Shown: positions 1-11,227 of the stretch, piece after piece
How the letters are laid out: every line of letters starts with the position of its first letter
Numbering within the stretch: position 1 is the stretch's first letter
Assembly: GCF_016802725.1 (NCBI RefSeq)
Contig: NC_052667.1
Span: forward strand, 29,072,124 to 29,136,123
DNA length: 64,000 nt
Direction of reading: 5' to 3'
From: Solenopsis invicta
Lineage: Eukaryota; Arthropoda; Insecta; Hymenoptera; Formicidae
Program-made: the position numbers and the translations under genes
The notes under the pieces: model-generated
What the model was told of the DNA's origin: nothing
Database searches by the model: none
Seen by the model: the letters and a program-made list of their open reading frames with translations, nothing else

Positions 1-385
1 TATCAAACGAAATACGCTCAATACGCAAAACTTGAATATGTAAAAGAACATTAATCTATGTATTTCTTTGTAATAACCCTATTTTGCGGGTTGTGATTGT
101 GGTTTCTCGTTTCATGCAAGTCTAATCATTTTCACGCAGATACAGCGTATAACGTTCCGCTACAAGCGGACCATCAGACCACCACTTGTGCACGCCCGTA
201 TATGAGTGAGAAGAAATACAATAATCTGAATGATGATTAGAATACATTACAATACATTAAGAAAAAAATAATATTAAAATATAAATATACATGTATTTGC
301 AAGTTTCAATATCTAAATGTTTGAAAGAAACTAGAAATTTTAATATAATTTTTTCAATATAACTTTTTCGAGTATACGTAATAAG
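1..385. other. 5' flank of transporter gene; no confident exon
   Basis: No recognisable coding exon is seen. One speculative option is a four-base first exon, ATG plus A at 202-205, followed by the donor GTGAGA. Joined to an acceptor ending at 389 this would give a start of Met-Met-Val-Phe-Leu-Leu for the transporter. Otherwise the initiator exon lies left of the window. The segment is AT-rich, especially 240-360. Confidence 0.4.
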
Positions 386-3352
386 ACAGTGGTCTTTTTG
401 TTGGGAAATTTAGCTTCTCTCGGAGGTTTCGCTCTCGGAGTCACACTCGGATGGAATTCTAGCGCTGGAGAAGTTCTTCGAAACAACTCGAACGCTAGCG
501 GTACCGAAATCGGCCTTGCCGGTGGTATCTTGAATGGCGGTGCTTGTGTCGGAGTGATGTTTATGCCTCTCTTTATCAAGTATTTCAGTCGTATCACAGC
601 CATGTCCTTGACTATGCCAGGATTCATCGTCGGTTGGACGTTTGTTTGCTGCGCCGGCGCCGCGGCCGGTCAAAAAGTATGTCGTTTCACTACAAAATAT
701 TGTATCATTTACGTAGAAAATACAATCTGTATAATTGAAAAAACAAAATTAAAGTGAGAGTAAATTAGTTGTTCGCCAAGATCCGATCTGCAATAGGTAT
801 ATTAACGAACCTTCAGCCTTTCGCTGTAACAGCTTTCGTTCTGAATTGACTTTACAGTTGCAATCTGGCCAGTTCGCTCGAAGCTTAAGGATTACTGCTC
901 AAGCATCAGAAACGTTTATTACTCTGGAAAAGAAATCTCACAGCTCAGAGACTTGGAACAAAAAGCTAAAGATTTACGAATACCTATTGTCGTAGATCGG
1001 ATCTCGCAAAATGGTCACTCAATTAATCCGTAATAATATTTACATAGATTTCGCTTCTTATAATCGGTCGATTCATATGTGGCGTGAGCGGTGGAGCATT
1101 CTGTATTCTGACGCCTATTTATATCGCAGAAATCGCAGACCGGGATTCGCGAGGACGACTTCTTATGTACTTTCATCTTTTAATCAACTGCGGAATTATG
1201 TATGCCTTTGTAATCGCCCATCTATTAAATGAATACGATTCTGCATGGAGGTACTTGTAACATTAAATTACACAATACATTTCTGATGAAACGTATCAAT
1301 TTAATTTTCGGTGAAACCGAATCCATCTTGGTAGATGGAGTGTGACATGTACGATATGACTCTGCAAGATTTTTTTATTTAAATTTCTACAACTTAATAT
1401 TTTTTGTTTCCTTGTTTTAAAAGATTAAAGAGTTTATTCCCGCTTTATTATTTCATTTTATTTTGATTTTTTACTTTGAGGGACAATGAATCGATGTTGC
1501 GACAGTGTTAATGTCGTATTAAATTAGTCAAGTATAGCACAGCGTGGATAACATGGGGTATGAAATGCCATTGCCATCGCAATCGTTCATCATTTTATCA
1601 CGCTAGTTGTAAGTAGCGTGCTAAAATGCAGATACAGATTGTGCAAAATAAAAAAATTCTTGCCCCCCCCTCCCCGATCTTATTCTACATTAATCAGAAA
1701 AATTTATACCTTGTGTAAAATTTAATCGAATCGGAATTAAATGTCAAGGAAATTCACGTAACCATTAATAATGTATAGGATAAGTAGGTATAACTTCATT
1801 TGTGCTGTGACATGCCTTGTGGTTGCTCTGGTAAATCTATTGCCTGAAAGTCCTTTGGGTTATCTTATGAAGAATAACGAAGTAAAGGCGAAGAATTCTC
1901 TGAAATGGTACCGTGGCCCAACTTATAAAGACAACGTTGAAATAGAGGAATTGAAATATCTCGCAAGCCGTTCAAGAAAGGTAAAATTCGCTCGATTAAA
2001 TGTGCTTTTATATGGATCTTTATATGGAAAATAAGATTTTCTCAATTTTGGATTAATTATGATTAATATACATACATATATAATAAACTAAACTATTTAA
2101 AACTATTTCAAAATTAAAATTCTATATTGCAGATCACTATATATAAAATAAAATGAAGTACTCTCTAGCATAGAGATCAAGATAAATATCTTTCGAAAAA
2201 AAAAATAGATGGATACAGAATATACTTTTTGTTGTAAAAATTATTTAAAAATTTCAAAAAATTAGATTGTTTTTCTTCGTAAATTGCAAAAATCTTGCAA
2301 TTTCAAGTTATTTCCTTTACAGATTACGATAAATGTTTTGAAAAACCGAAACGTCACAAGTGCCTTCTTTACATGTTTCTTTGCCTTCCTGATTCAACAA
2401 TTGAGCGGAGTTAATATTATGATATTTAACGCGTTGACACTCTTCAACGTTGGGGGATCGGGGAACCTAACTGGAAGCGAACAAACCGTCCTTATTGGTG
2501 GGGTGCAAATATTATCTTGTTTCCTGGCGATCGGTCTGATAGACGTAGTCGGACGTCGAACACTGCTAATTGTATCCTCGATACTTATGGGATTGTTCCT
2601 GATACTGTTAGGTAAACGATTTATCACGATGCAATGGTGCCGGTGCCATCAGCGAATAATCGAACGCATGTCTAGTTTCCTCGAGACCTCAGAGTACAAT
2701 TATCACGAACATAAACGTGAATAGAAAAATAAACAAGTGTGTCGAAAAAGGAACAATTGTTCATCTTACGTTATTATTCACTTTGCCTTAACAATTGTTT
2801 TATCATTGCAAATAGTTGATAACAAAAAGTTTTTCTTTTTGCATGCTCTGCGCGCGCGTAAATTAACAAAATATTTAAAAAACGTATTGGAATTAATTGT
2901 AAGCATAAAGCACATGTCTTCGATCGTCTGTATTTGCAGGATGGTTTTACGAATTGAGAAATCGTGATCCAGAATACGACGACATCTACTTTTGGATGCC
3001 GCCGACCTGGACGACTCTCTTCTTTGCCACTTTTAACATCGGCGCCGGACCGATTTCGTGGGCGCTGTTAGGCGATGTCTTTCCTATGCAAATCAGAGAC
3101 TCTGCTGTAGCATGCGTAGTCGCTTTCAATTGGCTGCTATCTCTGACAGCAACAATGACTTTTGGAGAAATGGTGGATACCCTCGGTGTTCCGAAAACTA
3201 TGTGGCTCTTTGCTGGCTTTTGTTGGACAGCTGGAATTCTTTGCGCCTTACTTCTAAAGGATACTCGCGGTCAGAGCCTGGCTAAGATACAAAAGAGCTT
3301 TGGCATTGAGAGCGAACAAGTAGAAATGAACAGCAGTATAGATCGCACCTGA
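386..3352 (+). CDS. Facilitated trehalose/sugar transporter (Tret1-like, MFS), 5' end uncertain
   Basis: This is a major facilitator sugar porter expected at the plasma membrane, moving trehalose or hexoses by facilitated diffusion. Five exons join in frame: 386 (or 390)-676, 1048-1250, 1779-1980, 2323-2611 and 2940-3352 (stop TGA). Every junction shows AG/GT signals, and the product is about 465 aa, near the usual 450-520. Twelve hydrophobic segments can be counted. Family motifs seen are GRFICG followed by PIYIAEIA and RG (TM4 and loop), PESP after TM6, QQLSGVN in TM7, VVGRR after TM8, GAGPISWALLGDVFP in TM10 and a C-terminal KDTRGQSL. The TM2-3 loop, normally with a GRK-type motif, reads KYFSR and is degenerate. 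The initiator Met is not placed: no in-frame ATG precedes the first exon. The substrate is inferred from family membership; insect Tret1-like genes are numerous and not all carry trehalose. Confidence 0.87.
773..1012. repeat. Imperfect inverted repeat inside transporter intron 1
   Basis: The arm at about 773-810 (core AGATCCGATCT then AATAGGTAT) is matched in reverse complement at about 971-1012. Between and across the right arm a 62-codon frame stays open from 845 to the stop at 1031-1033, with a protein-like composition including a lysine- and leucine-rich stretch (LRDLEQKAKDL). It does not join the transporter frame. It may be a captured exon fragment or part of a small mobile element; I do not recognise the peptide. 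Confidence 0.5.
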
Positions 3353-3548
3353 GATATCGGCTAATTCTAATAATGTGAATATCTTGACAATTTTTAACAA
3401 CAGCCTGCTGAAAGATGAATAATTCTGATGTGCGATACGATAGTAATTTAATAGACTTTAACTTTTCGTTCGTTTAGGCTAATATTTAGCCTAATTTTAT
3501 CTTTAGTAACATTTTGAAAAAAACATTTTATTATGAATGTCTCGAGTC

Positions 3549-3554
3549 AATAAA
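3549..3554 (+). promoter_or_regulatory. Putative polyadenylation signal of the transporter gene
   Basis: AATAAA lies 197 bp after the transporter stop codon and is the first canonical hexamer downstream of it. Chance occurrence is likely in such AT-rich DNA, so this is tentative. Confidence 0.3.
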
Positions 3555-5042
3555 TCAATCGACTGGCTTCGTTGCAGTCGCTAGAGGCGGATAACTTTGT
3601 TACAAACAATCGTTTCAGCGTTTCAAACAATTTGCGTCTTGGATAAATCTATCAATCTTACCATCGGTCATCGAATAAAAATACAAAAATTGAATGTGGC
3701 GTTTGCATTAATTGGCTAACCTTGATATTAAAAATATATATATGTATAGTATCATACGTATGTATACGTATGTTACGTAGTTATCACTTTTTAAGACACT
3801 TTTTAGACTAAAAACTTGAATTAAAACTACATATAATTACAGTGCGATTATGAAATAGCTACGTACGTAATAGTTACATATATTCATCAAATTAAATGGC
3901 AATCTGAGCAATCTGTATCCTTGAGAGCGAGACTTGTAATTAGTTGCCAAACCTAGATTAAATTTGCTCCGGAAATTAATCCGACCAACATGGAGTGCTA
4001 TAAGTTTGAAAGTTTGGAAATGTATCGTTTAAATGTTATCATAAAGTTCGATTCTCTCGATCCACAAACCATTTCCGATATTGAGCTCGTCACTTTACGA
4101 AACTTTGTGATACCAATCAATTCAAATCAGACGTGAACACATATGTATGTATGATACTTCACTAGTTGGCTGATATGCAGCAGATTAGTCTCGATTAATC
4201 GTGTTTCACAATTTGATGGAATTTCTGATCAAATTGGTGTATGGTACATACATACCATACATGAGTACTATACACCAATGTGTCCTATTGTACGTGCTAC
4301 AGAGAATGCCTGATTATAAAATACATATTTTAATACATTATAAAATACATATCTTGTTATAAACATTTTTCTCTTAAGAAATTAAATATTTGTATTGGCG
4401 TTAAATATTGTATTTTAGGAATTCAATTCCATGTCGCGGTATGTAGAATAGAATAGTGAGTTACGATATAACATAATATAAAAAACACTAAAAGCCGTTG
4501 TAGAATTAACTTTTAAATTGTTATTAGTCAAATTGACACAAATCTGATTAATCTGATTAATAGATAGAGGATTTGTAAAGACACACACGTTCTAATGAAA
4601 TAGTAAAAATATTAAAACATTAAGTAAACAGCGCTTAATTTAATTAAGTCTGAAAATTGAATTGTGCGCGCGCGCGCGTGTGTGTAAACTGTACACATTG
4701 ATTTTAAATACAATAGTTAAAATTTTTCTCTTACAAGACATGTTGCGCACGTTGCGCGCTAGAATATTTCGTTACGTTATAATTTATCAATAAATAATTT
4801 ATTTAAAGTAATAATAGGAAGTAGTATTTTGTTGTTTATAAGAAAATGTAATCGCATATGGTTAAATTGGAAAAGTTATTCATTCGTTTCGGAAACTCGT
4901 TAGAAACTGCTTCGTGGCGGAAAATTGTTCAAAGTTACGCTTAGAACAAACTTAGCTGTGATTTTCACAGTGAAGGGAATACTTACAGTTCTCACAGGTC
5001 GATAAGCGATGGAAAAAGGAGAATTATGGCCGATATTCATAC
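3555..5042. other. AT-rich intergenic sequence
   Basis: No coding exon or RNA gene is recognised. It holds a short hairpin near 4237-4278 (TTGGTGTAT against ATACACCAA) and a short CG/GT dinucleotide run near 4664-4685. Confidence 0.6.
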
Positions 5043-5252
5043 ACAGAGAAAAAATTATTGTATCAAATCAACTATTCATTGTTTCATATATAAGCAAGAA
5101 TATAAAATCTTGGGAGAATTTATTATCTTAATAACAGATATAATTACCTTACATGAAGAAAAAAATTATAAATTCTTCCAAAAAGATTTTATATTCTTGC
5201 TTATAATATGAAACAATGAATTGTTGATTAAAAACTAATTTTTTTTCTAACC
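5043..5252. mobile_element. Fold-back MITE, family 1, copy 1
   Basis: The outer ~65 bp are inverted repeats of each other: CAGAGAAAAAA at the left and TTTTTTTTCT at the right, with inner matches such as TCATTGTTTCATAT against ATATGAAACAATGA. The whole element can fold into one long AT-rich hairpin. It has no coding capacity. A second copy lies about 150 bp downstream. Confidence 0.65.
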
Positions 5253-5407
5253 AGTATCTATAGTCGATATACATGTATCTTTATATGAATGCATGTGTAA
5301 GTATTTGTGTTGTTCGCAAGACTTTGCCTATTTCTGATAATGGCCTTTGGTTTAAAAAAAATTGCGCATCACTGCTTTAACACTCTTAATACATTCAAAC
5401 TTAATAC

Positions 5408-5650
5408 AGACAGAAAAAAAAATTAATATCAAATTAACAATTCATTGTTTTATATGCATATAAGCAAAAATATAAAATTTTTTTGGAAAAATTTATAATC
5501 TTAAACAGACATAATTTGCTTAGATGAAGAAAATTTTTTTCTTCGTGTCAGCAAATTATGTCTGATTAAGATTATAAATTTTTCCAACAAGATTTTATAT
5601 TATATATGAAACAATGAATTGTTGATTTGATACTAAATTTTTTTCTGTGC
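5408..5650. mobile_element. Fold-back MITE, family 1, copy 2
   Basis: It has the same termini and subterminal sequence as the copy at 5043-5252 (the AACAATTCATTGTTT motif on both arms). Its centre is a further hairpin at about 5510-5575, where CAGACATAATTTGC is matched by GCAAATTATGTCTG. Two diverged copies so close suggest a tandem insertion or local duplication. Confidence 0.65.
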
Positions 5651-5653
5651 ATT

Positions 5654-6601
5654 CTCTTAACTATTGTGCTAGTATTTTCGTAGATAATTTAAAATGTAAT
5701 ACTTTATTAATCAAGTACTTTTTTATTATTTTTAACGAGAGAATACCATTTTAAATTAAATTATTTTATAATATTTTGATTTTTTTATTAAAATACATAA
5801 ATTTTAATGCAAATCTTTTTTACTCACGAAACTCTTTTCTTTAAGCAACTTTAAGACATTGTCTATCGGACGCATAATGACGCATCGATATGTAATGCGT
5901 GGAGCCATTTATTATCCTAACATTTCTATTCGTCAGATGTCGACGTTACGAAACGTCGTGCGTAAATTGTTTAAATACAGTAAGAAAGTTAATTGGTATG
6001 CATTCTATCAAGGAATGTTTTACTATGTTTATCCTGTCTAAACAATGGATGCAATAAAAAACATCTAATACATCAATATTCTTCGCGACTCTCTTCAAGA
6101 AGACCTTATTTATGATTGCAAAAAAAGAACATTTGTGTTTAAAAATCACTGTAACTATATAATTATTGTAAACTGCGACAGACTATTGTTATTATCGGGG
6201 AACAACGCATGCACATTTTACGCGTACGTTATCTCTAGTCTGCACAGTTGAAGAGAATCATTTAAAATATTCCTCTTACAAACTACGTTTATGCATGCTA
6301 TTGTTTAGGTACTGTACTTATCGTGGAGTTGTTTTTCGCATGTATTACCTATTATCACGTTTCGCATAACGCTTTATAAAATATCTACGACACGTACGAA
6401 CTTGATGCGTTAGTAATAATGTCGCGGCCAATATGACAGTTTGTCAAAGATCTGCTCGATTTCATTATTGAATACTGAGTTTATGCACGATAAAAACTTT
6501 AATTTAATTGTTGTTAGCGTTTAATTTAATTACGTATTATTGTTAGCGAAGATATTTCAGTAACTTAACTTATAAATTATATGTGCGCGCGTCCACTTAA
6601 G
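5654..6601. other. Intergenic sequence without recognised features
   Basis: Short open frames at 5859-6041 and on the opposite strand carry no family signature or splice context and look like chance. No RNA gene was seen. Confidence 0.55.
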
Positions 6602-6773
6602 TATAGTCGTGAGCTAAAAGGTTGCAACACATTTTTTTTGATGGTAGATGATTTGATGCTTAATTGGTCGGATCCACAGGTAAGAACCAATGACGTTCGC
6701 CGTTTGATGAGCAAGTCTACATTTTAAAAACAATCGAAGAAAATGTGTTGCAACCTTTTAGCTCACGACTATA
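6602..6773. mobile_element. MITE with ~34-bp perfect terminal inverted repeats and TA ends
   Basis: The 172-bp element starts TATAGTCGTGAGC and ends GCTCACGACTATA. The arms match essentially perfectly for about 34 bp, through the AAAAGGTTGCAACACATTTT section. The TA ends fit a Tc1/mariner-type target site. Its interior (about 6660-6692, with GGATCCACAGGTAAGAACCA) is nearly the same as the interior of the element at 26362-26683, although the terminal repeats differ. Confidence 0.75.
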
Positions 6774-7525
6774 CATATGTATCGATGTCGATATATCGCT
6801 AGTTGAAAAAACGTCGGAAAGCGATTATGCATTTAGGTATAACTAAATTAAGATTTCAATTAAATTGATTATGCTTTACTTGATAATTCAAATCAATTTG
6901 GATTCGAAAACGGACATGTTAGTTTGATCATCTCGAATTTAATCCAGAATGTAATACGTGTACTATTAGTATTATATTATTATTAGGTTTGGCGTGATCA
7001 CAATTATGTTTGAATTGAATATTATGCAAGTTTATTTTCATAAGCTTGGCTTTATTTGTAAAATTTTAAATGTGAAATAATATTAAGAAATAAATATTAG
7101 AATAGTAACTGCAAAAAAAAGTAAAGTGAGTTACTACAAATATAACTCGGATTTTTTAAATTATCTTCCAAAATCACTTTGTGTTTATTGTAAACATTTT
7201 ATCGCTTTACATTATAATCTACATACAAAACCGATAAATTATTTGTTCTCCAATAACGTAGGTTTAAAAAAAGATATTGTTATCTATGTGTGTTTGTCAA
7301 GTATGTTTATAAAACTATAAAATTACAAAAACAGAAAGAAGATAAGTAATACACATTTTTTATGTAGACAAAGATATTAAAATTAATAGAACGAGAAGAA
7401 AAAGAAATTTATTAGATTTTATAATGTTTGCATGTCATATATTTAAAAATTTTTGCAAATTATAATTTTTCTTGGACAATGTACGTTAGAATTTAATATT
7501 CTTTACGATAAGTACATACCAATAT

Positions 7526-7566
7526 TTCTCTCTCTCTCTCTCTCTCTCCCTCTCTCTGTGTGTGTG
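7526..7566. repeat. (TC)n/(TG)n microsatellite
   Basis: About 32 bp of TC dinucleotides with one CCC interruption pass directly into a short TG run. Confidence 0.9.
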
Positions 7567-10301
7567 AATAAATAATTGAAAATAAATTGAGTTAGATCTA
7601 AAAACTAAAAGCCTTTTAATTTTCAGAAAATTTCAGAAAAAAATATATGGTAATTAGGTGTAACAATGACTGTTTTCTGGTGATTAGACGAGTTTCTGAG
7701 AATAAAATAGGTTATGACAAATCAATTATAGAGAACTTTAATGTATTTATTTTAATTTATTCGTTATTTCTTGTGTTTTTATCTTTATCGAAAATTTCAG
7801 ATAGTTTGTCTCGCAGTTTAATGTGCGCTATAAATTTCGTCGTTGTGTTTACTGCATCGTTTTCAACGTAGTGCAATTTGTAGTAATTTCAAAACATGTA
7901 CCAGATGTTACAAATATTGTGCATTGGCGCATTATATTTTAACATTGCTTTTCACGTTGTCTTGCACGTCAAACGCCATACGCGAAAATTGTTACGCAAG
8001 GGACAATGTTCCAACAGACATGCGCGACGTTAATTAATAAGCCGCTAACGTGGAAATTGTTAAGAGGCTTTTCGTTGCTTTTGCTCGCTGCAACTTAAAA
8101 GAGAAAAGTTCGAGTATATTATTTTAACTGTGAAAACGATAATGATATACGCGTGCGATATACATATATGATACACATCAGGAAAACGTACGGCGCACAT
8201 GATTTTTTTTATTGTATCTATATTAGAAATAATTATTTTTTAATACAAATTGAACAAGAATGCTTTTTACGGTCGCAGCTAGGTCTTGATGCTTGTATCG
8301 TTTGTGTGACTTTATATACTTTTCTCAAGTTCAATAAACTGCGTGCCAAATTAATTTTCAGTCATAACACAATTCTAAATTGAACAAGATTAAGTAATAT
8401 CACGTATTATTAAATATTAACCTTTTTCCCCCTGAAAAAATTGTAAATAAATTAATGATTTTTTAATATTATAATTTTTTTAGTCATTGCCTTACGTAAT
8501 GTATTATAGTACGTCTTTTTACATTTGTATAAATTTTTATTCGTGTACTTTTGCTTACAATTTTTATGATACGCATTAGTACATTATTGTTTGTACGTAA
8601 TAAATTGATAATAGGAAACTATTCTGGCGAAAACATATAATTATGTAACATTTTTAATTACACATTTTATTTTATTAGCAAATTGTTATAATTATATTTG
8701 ATATGGGACAAGCTGCGTGTCAAAAGTCAAGCATATTATACGTGTATAAGTATTTTACAGTACGAAACAAGTTTAAAATACAAGTAATTCAGTTCTAATA
8801 TCGGTAGACTAGCAACATTTGGAAAATGTTAGCGGACTGATTCCTTTTATGTTCCGTTGACATTCCGTACTAATATACTGGTAACAGAAATCGAGCAGAA
8901 CTCTGCTGACAGGACTCAACGTCAAATTGATATTGGAAAGCGAACAAGATCTGCACGATCCATCTGACGCAATCTACACAAATAAAAAAGTTCTTCAAAG
9001 ATGGTGAAGTTCCTCGTGTTACTGATTTAAATACAATTTTTTTTTACATTTCCTTAATCTTACTTTTTTCTTCTTGTTACTTACTTATACGATAATATTT
9101 TTTAATTACTCGAACACAATACTTGACATTATTCGTTACAAATTTCGTTCAATTTTATTTGCAACGTTTGCATAAGATAAAATATTATCACTACATTACT
9201 GTTATCTATCAATAATACGCTTATTACGTACGCGGAAAGAAGTAAAGAATGGGAATGGTATTTATGCAATTTCGAGGTGATATAGAAATGAGTATCGACG
9301 AGCGTTATCATTGTTGTGTGTAAAATGATAGGACAGTCTGCCTACGTTCATCGCAAAGAACAATAGTCTCTTTATGCATTTTGTCAGTAAAACACTTGAC
9401 ACGATATACACTTTATACGGTGCAAGCTACTAGTCTGATCATTTACAAAAGTTACCTGTTACGATACACTAGTGTGTTTCGACGATGGAGTTTTGTTGCA
9501 AGTTCTACGGGAGCATAGAATGTAAGCGAAAGTTAAAATTAGTCCAGCAATTGAATCGCCCGTGAACCAGTCCAAACTTCTACGGCTACCATTTCTATTA
9601 TTTTAACAATTATATAAACAGTTTACATATAACATACGAATAACATATTAAACACAATAGTTTTATTATTTACCTTATTTAAAACATTTCGTACGTATGC
9701 TTTTTGCTTTCTGCTTCATTCGTAGGACAAAATGTTATTCTTCAAAATTTCCGTGTCCATTAATTTACTACAATAATAACAACGTCAATAAAATTAAAAT
9801 TTCAAGAATCCATTGTGTTAATACAATATATTTATTTTTGCAATTAAAATATTTTATAAATATATAAGGAAATATCCTGTAAAACTTTTATTATTATTAG
9901 ATATCGCTATTGTACAAATTTTTGAATTAGAAAATTTGTACGTATACTTTTTAATTAATTTTATGTTGAAAATTTTTTTATATCTACTTTTTCTTTTAAC
10001 GCGTTATATAATTTAGTAACTTGGTAATTAATAAATTGTGTGCAATAAAATTTTATTTAAAAAAGTCTATCTGTAAGAGGGCTCGAATAAAGATTAATAA
10101 GAGAAGATCCAGGTATGTATTTCGCGAATTTTGGAAAGTTTGACGTCGTAAAAGTAATACGTAACATTTAGGCGTCAATGGATCAAAGGATTGGAATTAC
10201 AAAATTTTTAAGTTTGAAATGATTGCACGCGTGATAGACGCGTTTATTCACAGCGAATAAAGCTTCACAGAATCAGTCAGGAACGGTGCCTATACATATG
10301 C

Positions 10302-10303
<2 letters not shown>

Positions 10304-10360
<57 letters not shown>
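10304..10360. repeat. (TC)n microsatellite
   Basis: About 28 uninterrupted TC dinucleotides, a polypyrimidine/polypurine tract able to adopt H-DNA. Confidence 0.95.
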
Positions 10361-10365
<5 letters not shown>

Positions 10366-11127
10366 CTCTGTTAAACTCATAGTTTTTATTAAACAGCATA
10401 TAACTAAGAAATAATTTAATGTATTTTGATAATTATAAATAATTTATGACCGATCTCGGACTATCTTATTTAGTTTGTTGTATAAATAATTGATTTTATT
10501 TTTATTTTCTAAATAAATAAATTTGAAAATTTGTTTTGTTGAATTATGAAACAATTATTAAAAAGAGAAAAAAATAAATATCTGGAAGAAAAGATATTAT
10601 CAATCGATCTTGAATAGAAAAAAAAAGAAGTCTTGTAACTCCAACCCTTTAACACATTGGTACCTAAATATTATTATATACGTATTATTTTTACGTTAAC
10701 AAATTTTTTATCTTAAAATCGAACTTTCCAAAATCCGCGAAATACGCAATATAGCATAAAATCTTTTATTTTAATTTTCTGTTAATTAAAACGAACACTG
10801 TTTACTATATATTTTTACAAAAAAGAAAACAATTTTTTAATTTTATACAGGAATAAAACTTTCGTTAATGTAGACCGTTCGTTAATACAGACCTACGATT
10901 TTCTATTAATTTAGTAATGCCTTTTGTAAAAATGCAATAGATTTTATTTAGAGTCTTTTTCTCTGATTTCTTATTCGTCTCGTCATCTCGACATCTCATC
11001 ATGTTCATCTCTCACTACCTTTCTATTTCAAAGATATCCGCCTTTGCTCTACTCGCAAGCTACAACTGTAAAAGATAAGACACCTGAGATATTATCAGTT
11101 TTGAGTTTACTTTATCTTTGCATCGGG

Positions 11128-11133
11128 ATAAAA
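11128..11133 (+). promoter_or_regulatory. Possible TATA-like box for the CUB protease gene
   Basis: ATAAAA, in the context GGGATAAAAGCAGACG, lies about 95 bp upstream of the proposed ATG at 11228. A pyrimidine-A initiator-like TCATACAG is seen at 11147-11154. The local GC content is higher than the surroundings. Support is positional only. Confidence 0.25.
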
Positions 11134-11227
11134 GCAGACGCATTTGTCATACAGCGAGTGATTATTTGTCGGAACAGTAATTTATCTTTTCAAGGAGTTA
11201 GTTGTAAAATATTTTGGCTGATGTATC

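Larger units (their letters stand above)
6774..11127. other. Long AT-rich intergenic stretch
   Basis: No exon with family similarity, tRNA or rRNA is recognised. Open frames here (for example 7126-7320, 7647-7871 and 9129-9311 on the minus strand) have low-complexity, codon-unlike translations. Microsatellites are listed separately. Confidence 0.55.

Noticed and set aside
9485..9565. Small frame beginning MEFCCKFYGS
   Set aside because: Only 26 codons, no family match, no convincing splice donor and no neighbour exon.
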